Assembly (NCBI RefSeq): GCF_014154935.1
Contig: NZ_JACEHH010000006.1
Coordinates: 62,001 to 126,000 of the forward strand
Length of the DNA stretch: 64,000 bases
Direction of reading: 5' to 3'
Origin: Stieleria mannarensis
Lineage (GTDB): Bacteria; Planctomycetota; Planctomycetia; Pirellulales; Pirellulaceae
Notes under the pieces: generated by a model
What the model was told of the DNA's origin: nothing
Databases searched by the model: none
Seen by the model: the letters and a program-made list of their open reading frames with translations, nothing else
Made by a program: the position numbers and the translations under genes
Shown: positions 48,284-57,635 of the stretch, one piece after another
How positions within the stretch are numbered: the first letter of the stretch is position 1
Layout of the letters: the number at the start of each line of letters is the position of its first letter

Positions 48284-48605
48284 ATGCGACCGATTGGACG
48301 GCGTGTGCCCCCGACCACTCCGAGGTCCCATTTATCCCCTACGTCCCATAGGTCCTATTCCCCCCAGCACCCCACCGCGAGGCTTCGCGCCCACCTCAAT
48401 TGGTGCCACCCACCAAGATCACCTATGCGCCCACCTCAATTGGTGCCACCCACCAAGATCACCTATGCGACCGATAGGACGGCGTGTGCCCCCGACCACT
48501 CCGAGGTCCCATTTGTCCCCTACGTCCCATAGGTCCTATTCCCCCCAGCACCCCACCGCGAGGCTTCGCGCCCACCTCAATTGGTGCCACCCACCAAGAT
48601 CACCT
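48284..48605. repeat. Direct duplication with a 181-bp period
   Basis: The segment starting ATGCGACCGATTGGACGGCG at 48284 is repeated from 48465 with about 140 bp of near identity (visible changes: GATTGG/GATAGG and TTTATC/TTTGTC). Each copy ends in the 23/28-bp repeats described next. No coding potential is evident despite long open frames. Confidence 0.9.
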
Positions 48606-48775
48606 CAATTGGTGCCACCCACCAAGATCACCTCAATTGGTGCCACCCACCAACCTCAATTGGTGCCACCCACCAACCTCAATTGGTGCCACCCACCAAC
48701 CTCAATTGGTGCCACCCACCAAGATCACCTCAATTGGTGCCACCCACCAAGATCACCTCAATTGGTGCCACCCAC
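48394..48775. repeat. Ten copies of a 23-bp unit, with or without a 5-bp GATCA spacer
   Basis: The unit CCTCAATTGGTGCCACCCAC plus CAA occurs ten times: two inside the first duplicate and eight in tandem from about 48573. Units are followed either by GATCA (28-bp period) or directly by the next unit (23-bp period). The pattern of spacings at the tandem part is 28, 28, 23, 23, 23, 28, 28. The CAATTG and GGTGCCACC parts are self-complementary or nearly so. Confidence 0.93.
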
Positions 48776-48866
48776 AAATGGCCCCAATCGGGGCAGATGC
48801 GGCCGAGATGCGACCGGTCGTGGGAGGGGGGGCGTGTTTCGTGGGTCGCAGGGGACCGGATTGCCC

Positions 48867-49247
48867 TCACCTCGATTGTTGGAGCAATCGCTGCAAGTGA
48901 GTGACGATCGACATCGAATCGCTCCCCTTCTCCAACACCGTCGTGTTTTTCAAGCCGGCTGCTGCGTCGTGGATGCGTGGGTCGACGCGGCCGGTGTACA
49001 GGCAGGCGGGGGGTGGGTTTTGGGCCTGCTGTAGCTCTTGCAAGAAATCCGTTCCACTCATCCCCGGCAGATTGAAATCCACCAACAGGCAGTCGCACTG
49101 GTCGAGTTCTTGATAGGCAAGGGTGCTTTCGGCTGACTCAAAGGCGACACACTGGTGGCCAAGCGCCGCTATAATCGCGCAGAGCGAATCCCGGACGTCT
49201 GGGTCATCTTCCACAATGACGATGCGGGCTTGTTTCTCTACGGACAA
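48867..49247 (-). CDS. Single-domain response regulator (receiver only)
   Basis: A 126-residue CheY-like protein. Acidic residues EDD at positions 13-15, the phospho-acceptor Asp at about 57 ([13 protein letters not shown]), Thr in LYTGRVD and Lys at about 108 (TVLEKGSDS) make a complete receiver. There is no output domain. The proposed start is TTG 49247, since no ATG is available before the first strand. It diverges from the sensor kinase gene 64 bp away, so it is probably the kinase's partner and acts by protein contact or passes phosphate onward. Confidence 0.88.
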   Translation of the reverse strand: MSVEKQARIVIVEDDPDVRDSLCAIIAALGHQCVAFESAESTLAYQELDQCDCLLVDFNLPGMSGTDFLQELQQAQNPPPACLYTGRVDPRIHDAAAGLKNTTVLEKGSDSMSIVTHLQRLLQQSR

Positions 49248-49311
49248 CGATCGTCCCTCCGTATCATCATTTCACCGGACGAATTTTCATTTTCGGCGCG
49301 GACGTCAGATT

Positions 49312-52300
49312 GTGGGTCGGATTTCTGTTTACTTAGTCTACTTGGTCGCTGCACTGCATGCGGTGTCCACCTGCGCTGCGCTTCAAGCGGATCTTTATCG
49401 ACCTCGGTCCGTTGATCCCTGGTCGGAATCTTGGCGGATTCGGGCGTTCCCTCAGCTGAAGGGCCGAGAACTGAAGTGCATCGCAGAGGACTCCGGGGGC
49501 GCGATCTGGTTTGGGATCGCCGCCGGTGCCGTCCGCTTTGACGGTTTGCACTGGGACGAATTTAATGCATCCAGCCATCTGCCGGGGCCGGCAATCGCTT
49601 TCGCCCAGGCGGGAGGTCAATTCTATGCCGCCACACGGTCCTCAGTCCACGTGTTGCGCGGCCAGTCGTTTCACGAAGTCTTTCCGGCGTCGGACCATCG
49701 CGCCTGGGTGATCGAAGATTTAGCGGCCGGCCCCGACGGGACGCTTTGGGCATCGACCGATTTAGGCGCCGTTGAATTCCAGAGCAACGGCGCCACATCA
49801 GCCGACGTTTCGTGGCGAAAGATCCGACTGTTCACAACGCCAGAGATCGGACGCCATCTTCAGGTACAGAACCTTGACGATTCGATGGAGATCGAAACCA
49901 TCCCGGCTTCCGAGGCCGTCGCCTGGCGCGCCGGGCTGGGGGTCTGTGTGTACGGACAAGCGGTCGGCAAGAACGCCATCGTCGCGGTTGCCGAAAACGG
50001 TCCCGCGGCCAGAGCGGGGATCCGCGTCGGAGACCGGATTGTCGGCATCGACGGCGAGCCTCGCCGCTCGGTTTACCAACGTGAACTTGAAGATTCCCCC
50101 GGCACACCGATTCGTGTCAAAGTCCTGCCGTGTGACAGCGATCAGGTCGTCGATCTGGAACTGCAGTGCGAATCGATCGAAGGCACGTACCAACGATTTC
50201 GCCCGTTGCGGATCGTGGTCGACCATCACGGCACCGTCTGGTTTGCCACTCGCCTGGGACGGATCTTTTCGCTGCGGCGCGATCAGTCCGGGACAGCGAC
50301 CTGGACCAATCACACCCGCCAACACAACCTGCCGGTGGTGGCGATGCCCAGCATTGCGGCGACCACCAAGGGCGTTGCTGCGGTCGGGCGTAACACGGCG
50401 ACCGAATCACTACTTCGTTTCGACGGCATACGTTGGACGGTAGTCGATCTGCCGCGAGCACTCGGTTCATCGATCGAATCGGCCGATGACGGTTCACTGT
50501 TGGTCGGCACCAATGGCGCCGTGCTGTCGGTCGAAACCGATGGCCGCGTCGTCGACCACGATTTACGCGAGTACGGCATCTTTGGAAACGACACGATTGT
50601 CAAACGTATGTCCGACGGCGCGGTCTGGATCGCCGGCAAGGGTTCCATTGCACTGCGGATGGAACCGCAAGGCAAGCGTTGGACGTCGTACCGGGGACTG
50701 GCTTACCAAGACACCGACGACAACGACAACGAGTGGTTCCTGACTGCTCGATTGACCGTGGTGCGTCGCCAAGGCGAACGTTGGCAACAATTCGATGCGT
50801 CCGATGGGCTGATGACACAACCGCTACGCGTGATCGCGACAACCGGCGGCGACATCTGGGCAGCCGGCAGCCATGACGGTGTTGCCGCGACCGCACGACT
50901 GGTCGGCGACCGCTGGGAACGCCAGCTGCATCCAGAACTCGCGTGGGCCATCGATCGACGGGCGGTGTTCGAGGATCGCGACGGGCGGCTGTGGTTCGGC
51001 GCGGCCGTCAATCAACAGGTCCAAGAGGACGAGCGGGGCGGTGTGCTGCGATTCGACGGAAAAAGCTGGAAACACTTCCCACCGACCAACCGACTTGATT
51101 TCGTCTATGGGATCGCCCAAACACGTGACGGATCGATTTGGTTCGCCGGACCGTCGCTCGTTCAAATCCGACCGGACGACCGATTCGGTTCGCCGCTGAA
51201 CGTTCCGTTGGCCGCGAGCGGATTTTCCGACGCCCTGTGCAATGACTCCTACGGTAATTTGTGGATCGGCACACGCAGCAGGGGCGTGGTGAAACTGAAC
51301 GCGCGGCACCGAGGTGAAACGGAGTACGAGGCCGTCGTCTACGACGAAGCCGCCGGGATCAGCAACAACCGAATCAAGAGTCTTCTGGCGTTGCCCGGGG
51401 CAAACATCATGATTGGCACGCCGGCGGGTTTCGATCGTTTCGACGGCCAGACCTGGGTCAAAGCAGCCCTGCCAAGTGAATTGGCGTTTGACACGGATTA
51501 CGGCGGACTGCACCAAGGCCAAGGTGAACAGTACTGGTTCAACGCATCCGGGCTGGCGTACATGACCCGCGACCTGTCCCAAGGCATCCCGCTGAGCGAT
51601 CTGGGCTCGCTACGCGACCGATTCAAGACCTATCGTTATCGCCCCGATCGTCGACCGCCCGAAACGACTCTCGATCGCTGGGTGGCTGACAAGGAGTTCG
51701 GCGACATCGTCTCGATGTCCTGGAGCGGCACCGATTTCTTGGACGCCACCCCACGCGACCAATTGACGTACTCCTGGCGTCTGGACGACCGGCCGTGGAG
51801 TGCGTTCTCGACGGATACCCACGCCCGCTTTCACGACTTGGAGGTCGGCACCCATCACTTGCGTGTCCGCGCCCGCGATGCCGATTTCAACATTGACGCG
51901 ACGCCGGCGGAGATCACATTCGAAGTTTTACCGGCCCTCTGGCAACAGAGCTGGTTCCAAGGATTGTGGCTGGGGATGGCAATCCTGTTCGGGTTGGCGA
52001 TCATCCAAACCGGCCGCGTCTTTCGGCGCGAGGCATCGCTGCGAACCAGTAATCGCAAGCTGCTGTTGGCCGAACAAGACCTGCAACGTGCCAACCAGAG
52101 TCTGGAAAGTCGCGTGGCCCAGCGAACGCGCGAGCTGCGCGAAGCCAACCAACAGCTTCACGCCAGCGAAGTGCAGTATCGATCGATCGTGGAGGACCAG
52201 AGCGAATACATCGTCCGCTTTGACGCCGACGGACAGGTCACGTTCGTCAACTCCGCCTACCTCCGTGCCAATCGCGTCTTGGGGCAGACGGCGATTGCGA

Positions 52301-53316
52301 GATTACCCGACGACGCCGTCGACCGACTGCGACGCGTGATTGCGGGTGTGAAACCCGGATCGCAACATGGCGATTCGACCGTCTCCTACCAGAGTCATGA
52401 TGGTCAACTGCGATGGGAGCAATGGCATTGCCGCGTGTTGACCGACCAGATCGGAAACCGACTCGGATACCAAGTCGTCGGCAACGACATCACGGACCTA
52501 AGACTTGCCCAGAATCGACTGAGCGAGAAGGAGTTGGAACTGGCACATCTGGCGAGGGTTTCGGCGCTCGGTGAAATGGTGGCCGGGATCTCGCACGAGA
52601 TCAATCAACCGCTCGCAACGATTGCCAATTTCTCATCGGCGTCGCTGCTGGTTTTGGAACGCGATCACGAAAACAGCGAAAACGGACAGGGCAACGAGAA
52701 CATTCGTCAATGGATCGCGCGGATCAAAGAACAGACCCAGCGGATCAACAAAATCGTCAACAGCCTGCGTCGATTCGGTCGCCCGGGAAGCAACCTTGCG
52801 GCGTTCGACCTGAATTCGGCGGTCATCGAATCGTTGGCCTTGTGTGAATACCAGACGCGATCGGTGGTCGAAGAATTGCGGCTCGAGATCCCGGAGGATC
52901 TTCCGCGGGCCTATGCCGACCGGGTTCAGATCGAGCAAGTGCTGGTCAACTTGATCCGCAACGCCGTCGACGCGATGGACGATCCGGCGGTAGTGAACCG
53001 GACCCTAAAGATCATCGCCGTCGCCGAGAACGGATCGCTGAAGGTGTCGGTGATCGATTCCGGCCCCGGTATCGACAGTGGGCGAGCCGAAGAAATCTTT
53101 CAAACCTTCATGACCACCAAAGCAAACGGGATGGGGATGGGGTTGGCGATCAGTCGCTCGATCATCGAATCACACCGCGGCAAACTGTACACGGTCGATT
53201 GTCCCGACGGAGCGTGGTTTGAGTTCACGATCCCCACCGCGAACGAGCAGCCCGCGGTGCCCTCGCACCCCCAAAGCCTTTCCCAGTTGCCCAAGTCCGG
53301 ATCGTTTAGCGTTTAA
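49312..53316 (+). CDS. Sensor histidine kinase with extracytoplasmic beta-propeller containing a PDZ domain
   Basis: About 1,334 residues. After a signal or anchor (ISVYLVYLVAALHAVSTC) come two-component-regulator propeller blades (GGAIWFGIAAGAVRFDGLHW; later NLWIGTRSRGVVKLN). Between blades, at about residues 205-285, lies a clear PDZ-like domain (VAENGPAARAGIRVGDRIVG). A Y_Y_Y-type domain (about 820-875, YSWRLDDRPWSAFS) precedes a membrane helix (about 877-900), a coiled coil, a PAS domain (about 950-1060), the HisKA H-box (GISHEINQPLATIANFSS, His about 1095) and the ATPase (NLIRNAVDAM, DSGPGID, GMGMGLAIS). GTG 49312 is chosen because it begins the signal; the frame is open to 49123, overlapping the divergent regulator. 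Confidence 0.88.
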   Translation: MGRISVYLVYLVAALHAVSTCAALQADLYRPRSVDPWSESWRIRAFPQLKGRELKCIAEDSGGAIWFGIAAGAVRFDGLHWDEFNASSHLPGPAIAFAQAGGQFYAATRSSVHVLRGQSFHEVFPASDHRAWVIEDLAAGPDGTLWASTDLGAVEFQSNGATSADVSWRKIRLFTTPEIGRHLQVQNLDDSMEIETIPASEAVAWRAGLGVCVYGQAVGKNAIVAVAENGPAARAGIRVGDRIVGIDGEPRRSVYQRELEDSPGTPIRVKVLPCDSDQVVDLELQCESIEGTYQRFRPLRIVVDHHGTVWFATRLGRIFSLRRDQSGTATWTNHTRQHNLPVVAMPSIAATTKGVAAVGRNTATESLLRFDGIRWTVVDLPRALGSSIESADDGSLLVGTNGAVLSVETDGRVVDHDLREYGIFGNDTIVKRMSDGAVWIAGKGSIALRMEPQGKRWTSYRGLAYQDTDDNDNEWFLTARLTVVRRQGERWQQFDASDGLMTQPLRVIATTGGDIWAAGSHDGVAATARLVGDRWERQLHPELAWAIDRRAVFEDRDGRLWFGAAVNQQVQEDERGGVLRFDGKSWKHFPPTNRLDFVYGIAQTRDGSIWFAGPSLVQIRPDDRFGSPLNVPLAASGFSDALCNDSYGNLWIGTRSRGVVKLNARHRGETEYEAVVYDEAAGISNNRIKSLLALPGANIMIGTPAGFDRFDGQTWVKAALPSELAFDTDYGGLHQGQGEQYWFNASGLAYMTRDLSQGIPLSDLGSLRDRFKTYRYRPDRRPPETTLDRWVADKEFGDIVSMSWSGTDFLDATPRDQLTYSWRLDDRPWSAFSTDTHARFHDLEVGTHHLRVRARDADFNIDATPAEITFEVLPALWQQSWFQGLWLGMAILFGLAIIQTGRVFRREASLRTSNRKLLLAEQDLQRANQSLESRVAQRTRELREANQQLHASEVQYRSIVEDQSEYIVRFDADGQVTFVNSAYLRANRVLGQTAIARLPDDAVDRLRRVIAGVKPGSQHGDSTVSYQSHDGQLRWEQWHCRVLTDQIGNRLGYQVVGNDITDLRLAQNRLSEKELELAHLARVSALGEMVAGISHEINQPLATIANFSSASLLVLERDHENSENGQGNENIRQWIARIKEQTQRINKIVNSLRRFGRPGSNLAAFDLNSAVIESLALCEYQTRSVVEELRLEIPEDLPRAYADRVQIEQVLVNLIRNAVDAMDDPAVVNRTLKIIAVAENGSLKVSVIDSGPGIDSGRAEEIFQTFMTTKANGMGMGLAISRSIIESHRGKLYTVDCPDGAWFEFTIPTANEQPAVPSHPQSLSQLPKSGSFSV

Positions 53317-53339
53317 AGATCCATCAGTCGCTCTGGCAG

Positions 53340-54335
53340 CTACGCCCGGTAAACAGGCGGTTTCCAATCCGCGGCGTCCAACCCGCTGTCGGCAACGAAG
53401 ATCTTGCCGGCGTTCGAGCAAACGGCTTGATCGTCCGCGGTCATGTTTTCGACGGCCGTCGTGATCACCAGTTTCAGCTTGCCCGCGTGCTGGACCAACG
53501 CCGGACAGGTGTTCTGGGGTGACAGCGGCGTCCGCCAAACCTTGCGGCACTGTCCACTGGCCAGATCATACAGTCGGGTTTCCCCAAACGCGGCCGATTG
53601 CGGCAAGAACATCGCCACGATCAGCCCCGCCCCGTCCGGAGTCAAGATCGCTCCATCAGGGACCGCGGGATCGGAGGTCAGGTCCAACACGACCTCGGCT
53701 TCGGACAAGGTTCCGCGATCGATGTCCAACCCATAGCGAACGACTTGGCGGGTCGGCGAATCGATGTCGATCAAGGACAGCCGATCCGCATCCACGATCG
53801 CCGCCTTGCCGTTGCTGCAGATCTGATCGTCACGCAGTCGGATCAGTTTCTGATCGCGTCCACGATACAAATACAGCCCGGCCTTTTTGGTCGCGAACTC
53901 CAAGTCTTTGGTGCCGAAGATCAAGTTGTCATCCAACGGCAAGCCATCGTTGATGATGGTGTTGGTCACATCCTGATCGATGGTGTCGCAAAACGGTTTC
54001 CAGTCGCCCGAGACGACGTCAAAGTAGCCTAACGACCGCTCGCACCCGACGACAAATCGATTCGGCGTCTGACACGGGAACGCAAATCCCGGCCGCCCGG
54101 GAAGATCCTGCGAAGTGTTGTTCCCGGTTGCGAAGTCATAACGATTCAAACTGCCGCAAGTCGCAGACGCACCGTGCTGAATCCCCACCCAGGAAAAAAC
54201 GCCCGGGGCGATCTGGTAAGGCCCTTCGGGAAGAAAACGCAAGGCGTCCGAATCGGGGACGTTCAGTGGAGTGGCTTCGATGACTTCGGGCACAATCAAA
54301 CCTCGACGAATCGTAGGGTGGGGACGATGAAACAT
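53340..54335 (-). CDS. SMP-30/gluconolactonase-like beta-propeller protein
   Basis: A 331-residue cytoplasmic-looking protein without signal peptide. Segments GVFSWVGIQHGASATCGSLN, TNTIINDGLPLDDNLIFGTK (the Asn-Asp metal site of SMP-30) and DPAVPDGAILTPDGAGLIVA (the second Asp site, PDG) fit the SMP-30/gluconolactonase/luciferin-regenerating family, which hydrolyses sugar lactones using a divalent metal. The overall match is moderate, and many planctomycete members have no known substrate. It is convergent with the sensor kinase gene (24-bp gap). Confidence 0.7.
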   Translation of the reverse strand: MFHRPHPTIRRGLIVPEVIEATPLNVPDSDALRFLPEGPYQIAPGVFSWVGIQHGASATCGSLNRYDFATGNNTSQDLPGRPGFAFPCQTPNRFVVGCERSLGYFDVVSGDWKPFCDTIDQDVTNTIINDGLPLDDNLIFGTKDLEFATKKAGLYLYRGRDQKLIRLRDDQICSNGKAAIVDADRLSLIDIDSPTRQVVRYGLDIDRGTLSEAEVVLDLTSDPAVPDGAILTPDGAGLIVAMFLPQSAAFGETRLYDLASGQCRKVWRTPLSPQNTCPALVQHAGKLKLVITTAVENMTADDQAVCSNAGKIFVADSGLDAADWKPPVYRA

Positions 54336-54467
54336 TCGACTGATCGAGCGGCACGATACATCGAATCCAATGCGGTGATAAGCATGCCGGATCGCCAGTC
54401 TTCCGCCGCAGCTCGATTTTCGGGTCGTCCACGACCGTTTCCCCGAATGCCAAGGCGAGACGGAGGA

Positions 54468-55139
54468 CTATCCGACGCCGAACTCCATCAACAGCGCTTT
54501 GGGCACGCCGATCCCGACGACCCGGATCGTCCCGAGCCAAGGTTTCGCGTCCGCGTTTGAAAAACCGTCTTTCTCGGCCACGAAGGTGACGGTCAAGTCG
54601 GCACGGAACGTGACCTCCGACGGAATCCCGGTATCGCAGTCCAGTCCGGTCGGTAAATCGATCGCCACTCGAAGCCCTCGCCGGGCATTGGCGATTTTGA
54701 CCGCGTCGGCGTACAAGCCCCGCGGTGCCCCGGTCGCCCCCGTTCCAAGCATGCAGTCCACAACGAATTCGTCGTCCAGCAGCAACTGATCCAAATTCTC
54801 GGCAGACCTGGCAACCTGGATCGGCAACCCGGCTTTCATCGCGATTGCCGCGTTGGCAAATGCGTCGCCGGTTAAACGATCCGTCGCAACCATTGAAACG
54901 ATACGAACCGGGACCCCGAGCAGTTCGAGGTGGCGGGCAATGACATAGCCGTCGCCCCCGTTGTTGCCCGGACCGCAAAGGATGCAGACGGCGCGGTTGC
55001 CATCCGCGCCGGAATCGTGACGGAGGGCGGCGATCTGCTCGGCCGCACCACGGCCGGCATTCTCCATCAGCACCAATCCGGAAATGCCGTAGGATTCGAT
55101 CGCGATCTGATCGACCCGGCGAACCTCCTCTCGTTTCAT
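54468..55139 (-). CDS. nnrE: NAD(P)H-hydrate epimerase (YjeF N-terminal domain only)
   Basis: A 223-residue protein that interconverts R- and S-epimers of hydrated NAD(P)H so that the dehydratase can repair them. GLVLMENAGRGAAEQIAAL, CILCGPGNNGGDGYVIARHL and DCMLGTGATGAPRG are the family signatures; VAIDLPTGLDCDTG contains the catalytic Asp. The ADP/ATP-dependent dehydratase domain that is often fused C-terminally is absent. ATG 55139 (KREEVRRVDQ) is preferred to the longer frame starting at 55202. Confidence 0.93.
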   Translation of the reverse strand: MKREEVRRVDQIAIESYGISGLVLMENAGRGAAEQIAALRHDSGADGNRAVCILCGPGNNGGDGYVIARHLELLGVPVRIVSMVATDRLTGDAFANAAIAMKAGLPIQVARSAENLDQLLLDDEFVVDCMLGTGATGAPRGLYADAVKIANARRGLRVAIDLPTGLDCDTGIPSEVTFRADLTVTFVAEKDGFSNADAKPWLGTIRVVGIGVPKALLMEFGVG

Positions 55140-55303
55140 GCCACGCTCTCCCCGCCTGATTTCCCGTTGCCAAAGCGCTGTCGTGAACCAACAATAATAC
55201 AATCGTACAAAAAATCATATCGGATCCGCCATGCGGGCGGGACGCGTCAGCGAACGGCTCTCCGTTACACTCCAAACATTCCACTTAACACCGAGCCCCA
55301 ACC

Positions 55304-55531
55304 ATGCCACTTTACGAATACGAATGTTCCAAATGTGACAAGTCCGTCGAGCTACTGGTGCGATCGTCAGAGGAACAAGTCGCCTGCCCCGAGTGCGGGA
55401 GCAAGAAGTTAACACGATTGATGAGCGCCCCGTCTGCCCCCAACATGAAAGGCTCCGGCGGCTCGCTGCCGATGGCATCCGAAGGCCAATCGTGCGGGGC
55501 GCCACGCTGCTGTGGCGGGATCTGCGAATGA
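55304..55531 (+). CDS. FmdB-family zinc-ribbon protein
   Basis: A 75-residue protein with the FmdB zinc ribbon: PLYEYECSKCDKSVELLV and VACPECGSKKLTRL, two CxxC pairs. The C-terminal tail has further cysteines (CGAPRCCGGICE), typical of planctomycete and cyanobacterial members. The family was named for a regulator of formamidase expression, but the function of most members is unknown. The start ATG is clear; there is no visible strong ribosome binding site. Confidence 0.9.
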   Translation: MPLYEYECSKCDKSVELLVRSSEEQVACPECGSKKLTRLMSAPSAPNMKGSGGSLPMASEGQSCGAPRCCGGICE

Positions 55532-55541
55532 GGGTCGCCAA

Positions 55542-55669
55542 CGACCTGTTGATTTAATCTGATCAGACGAGGGATGAGCCGTTTGGCGCGAGCGTACGGG
55601 CCTGAACCACCACGAAGACGCACCGGGACCGTAGGCTCGCGCCCTACGGCTGATTAAATCAACAGGCCG
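55542..55669. mobile_element. 128-bp MITE-like element with 4-bp target duplication (copy 2)
   Basis: Ends CGACCTGTTG and CAACAGGCCG pair, with 15 further matched bases (CCTGTTGATTTAATC against its complement). The element is flanked by CCAA on both sides (55538-55541 and 55670-55673). Removing it restores GTCGCCAAGAGTTTCGC, the core of the GTAGCGGAACTCGCCAAGAG repeat family. Inner segments GGCGCGAGC and GCTCGCGCC pair. It shares ends and layout with the copy at 37918. Confidence 0.85.
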
Positions 55670-55673
55670 CCAA

Positions 55674-55735
55674 GAGTTTCGCGCAGGCGCCGCGACGCCA
55701 CACCTGGGGACCGAAAGCCTTGGCGGCTTCCGCTA
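55674..55735. repeat. Palindromic GTAGCGGAA-family element split by the MITE
   Basis: AGAGTTTCGCGCAGGCGCCG and CGAAAGCCTTGGCGGCTTCC are the two halves of the family core. The left part is interrupted at 55541 by the MITE-like element. Confidence 0.75.
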
Positions 55736-55787
55736 CGACGCGATCTCGAAAACCAAGAAGCGGCGGCGGAGGGGTCCACCGGGCGCC

Positions 55788-57203
55788 TCACTGCGGCGCC
55801 GCGACCAGGTCGTAGCCTTGGCTGGCGACGATCTCGCACGGGATGATGTCGCCGACGCTCGGCTCGGCGCCCGCATCGACGCCGCTGACGTACACCACAC
55901 CGTCGATCTCGGGCGCTTCCGAACGGGTGCGGCCGATCCAAACGCCGTCCTGCTCTTCAAACTTTGAATCGATGATCACATCATCGAGTGTCCCGACTCG
56001 ATCCGCGTTCCATTGAAACGCGATCTGTTGTTGGACGGCCATCAAGTCGCTCATCCGCCGCTGGGCGATTTTGGCCGGAACTCGGTTGGGCAACCTTGCC
56101 GCGGGTGTGTCTTCTTCGACGCTATAGGTAAACACACCCAAGTGTTCGAAGTGTTGCTCGGCGACGAATTCGACCAACTGTTCAAAGTCGTCCTCCGTCT
56201 CGCCGGGGAATCCCGTGATCATCGTCGTCCGCATCACCAGCGATTTGATTTGGTCACGCAATCGACCGACGATTTCTTCCTGGGACGCACGCGTGGTCTT
56301 GCGCGACATGCGTTTCAGCATCGCGTCGCTGGCGTGTTGCAACGGCATGTCGATGTACGGCAAGATCCGTTGGGCGCCGGCCAATGTTTCGACCAAGCGG
56401 TCGTCGATGTACATCGGATAAAAGTACATCAATCGGATCCAGTCGATCGAATCAATCTTGTCCAGCTCCGTCAGCAGCTCGGTCAACTTGGGCGTGCCGT
56501 ACAAGTCCTTGCCGTAATACGTCGTGTCTTGGGCGACGATCACAACCTCGCGGACACCGCTGTCACCCAACCGTTTCGCTTCGTCGACCACCTGTTCGAT
56601 CGGTTTGCTGTAGTGTTTGCCGCGCATCTTGGGGATCGCGCAAAACGTGCACAGCCGGTCACAGCCTTCGCTGATCTTCAAATAGGCAAAGTGCCGCGGG
56701 GTGACCGGCGAGCGGATGGCATCGGACAGCGGGCGGATCGGGGCCGGGCGAAACACACGTTGTTGTTCTTCGATCCCACTCTTCAGCCGATTGGCGACGT
56801 CGACGATGTCGTTGCGTCCGAACACGCCGACCATGGCATCGATTTCCGGACGTGCTTCGAGCAGCTGGCCCTGCTGACGCTCGGCCAGACACCCCGTCAC
56901 CACGACGCCGCGAATTTTTCCCTGACGCTTCAGATCCAACATTTCGTCGATCGCGCCGAGCGATTCTTCGCGCGCCGAATCGATGAATCCGCAGGTGTTG
57001 ACGACGACGAAATCCGCCGCGTTGACGTCACCCACCATCCGGTATCCATCTTGGTCCAGCCGGCCGAGCATCTGTTCGGTATCGACCAGGTTTTTAGGGC
57101 ATCCCAACGAGACGACGGCGTAACTGCCGCGGGCGTCCCCCTGACCCTCCTGCGGAGCCGGGGTTCGGGGGGAATCGGACTGATTGACGACGGGAAGTTG
57201 CAT
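55788..57203 (-). CDS. rimO: Ribosomal protein S12 methylthiotransferase RimO
   Basis: A 471-residue radical-SAM enzyme that methylthiolates an Asp of ribosomal protein S12. The MTTase domain has [32 protein letters not shown] and [12 protein letters not shown], three Cys for one cluster; [20 protein letters not shown] carries CxxxCxxC for the SAM cluster. The C-terminal TRAM domain (about 405-470) is present. The [14 protein letters not shown] form distinguishes RimO from MiaB. ATG 57203 is chosen; the longer open frame to 57524 covers repeat-derived sequence. Confidence 0.95.
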   Translation of the reverse strand: MQLPVVNQSDSPRTPAPQEGQGDARGSYAVVSLGCPKNLVDTEQMLGRLDQDGYRMVGDVNAADFVVVNTCGFIDSAREESLGAIDEMLDLKRQGKIRGVVVTGCLAERQQGQLLEARPEIDAMVGVFGRNDIVDVANRLKSGIEEQQRVFRPAPIRPLSDAIRSPVTPRHFAYLKISEGCDRLCTFCAIPKMRGKHYSKPIEQVVDEAKRLGDSGVREVVIVAQDTTYYGKDLYGTPKLTELLTELDKIDSIDWIRLMYFYPMYIDDRLVETLAGAQRILPYIDMPLQHASDAMLKRMSRKTTRASQEEIVGRLRDQIKSLVMRTTMITGFPGETEDDFEQLVEFVAEQHFEHLGVFTYSVEEDTPAARLPNRVPAKIAQRRMSDLMAVQQQIAFQWNADRVGTLDDVIIDSKFEEQDGVWIGRTRSEAPEIDGVVYVSGVDAGAEPSVGDIIPCEIVASQGYDLVAAPQ

Positions 57204-57635
57204 GGATTTCAGGTCAAAGGGCCAGCGGTTCAGGGCGTTGATCGCACAACGCCGCAGATCGAAGCGAACCATTGGAACCGAATTCTCTAAAACGAGCAAA
57301 CGGTTCCGGGAAATCACCGCCGTGGCCCCACAAACGTCGCGGAATTCGCCAAGAATTTCGCTACCGACGGCCGCGCCGCCGTGGCGGGGCAAAGCCGCGC
57401 GGGAAGACCCTGGGACAATAGGCCCCATGCGACGTAGACGACCAAGATGACCGACCGTGCGACCGCAACCGCGCATCGGTCTAATGGTCCCCGACGTCCT
57501 CTCGGTCCTCTTTCCGCGCCCCAAACTGCCGCCGGCAGGCGGCGATCACGCCGCAGGGGTGTGTCCGAAAGCCTCCGCGGCTTCCGCTACGGGCTAGTCC
57601 GAAAGCCTCCGCGGCTTCCGCTACGGATCGGACGC
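57204..57635. repeat. Intergenic stretch with GTAGCGGAA-family repeats
   Basis: Contains one element at 57336-57364 (GTCGCGGAATTCGCCAAGAA) and two tandem right halves at 57566-57624 (GAAAGCCTCCGCGGCTTCCG twice, 36 bp apart). No gene is recognised. It is the upstream region of rimO and downstream of the next minus-strand gene. Confidence 0.7.

Noticed and set aside
48394-48775. Possible CRISPR array
   Set aside because: The repeats are directly joined or separated only by the same five bases, so no unique spacers exist, and no cas genes are near.
47961-49034. 357-codon frame with repeated Trp-Glu-Leu-Gly-Val-Gly-Ser
   Set aside because: It is only the translation of the heptamer and 23/28-bp repeats; all three frames stay open there because the units contain no stop codons.
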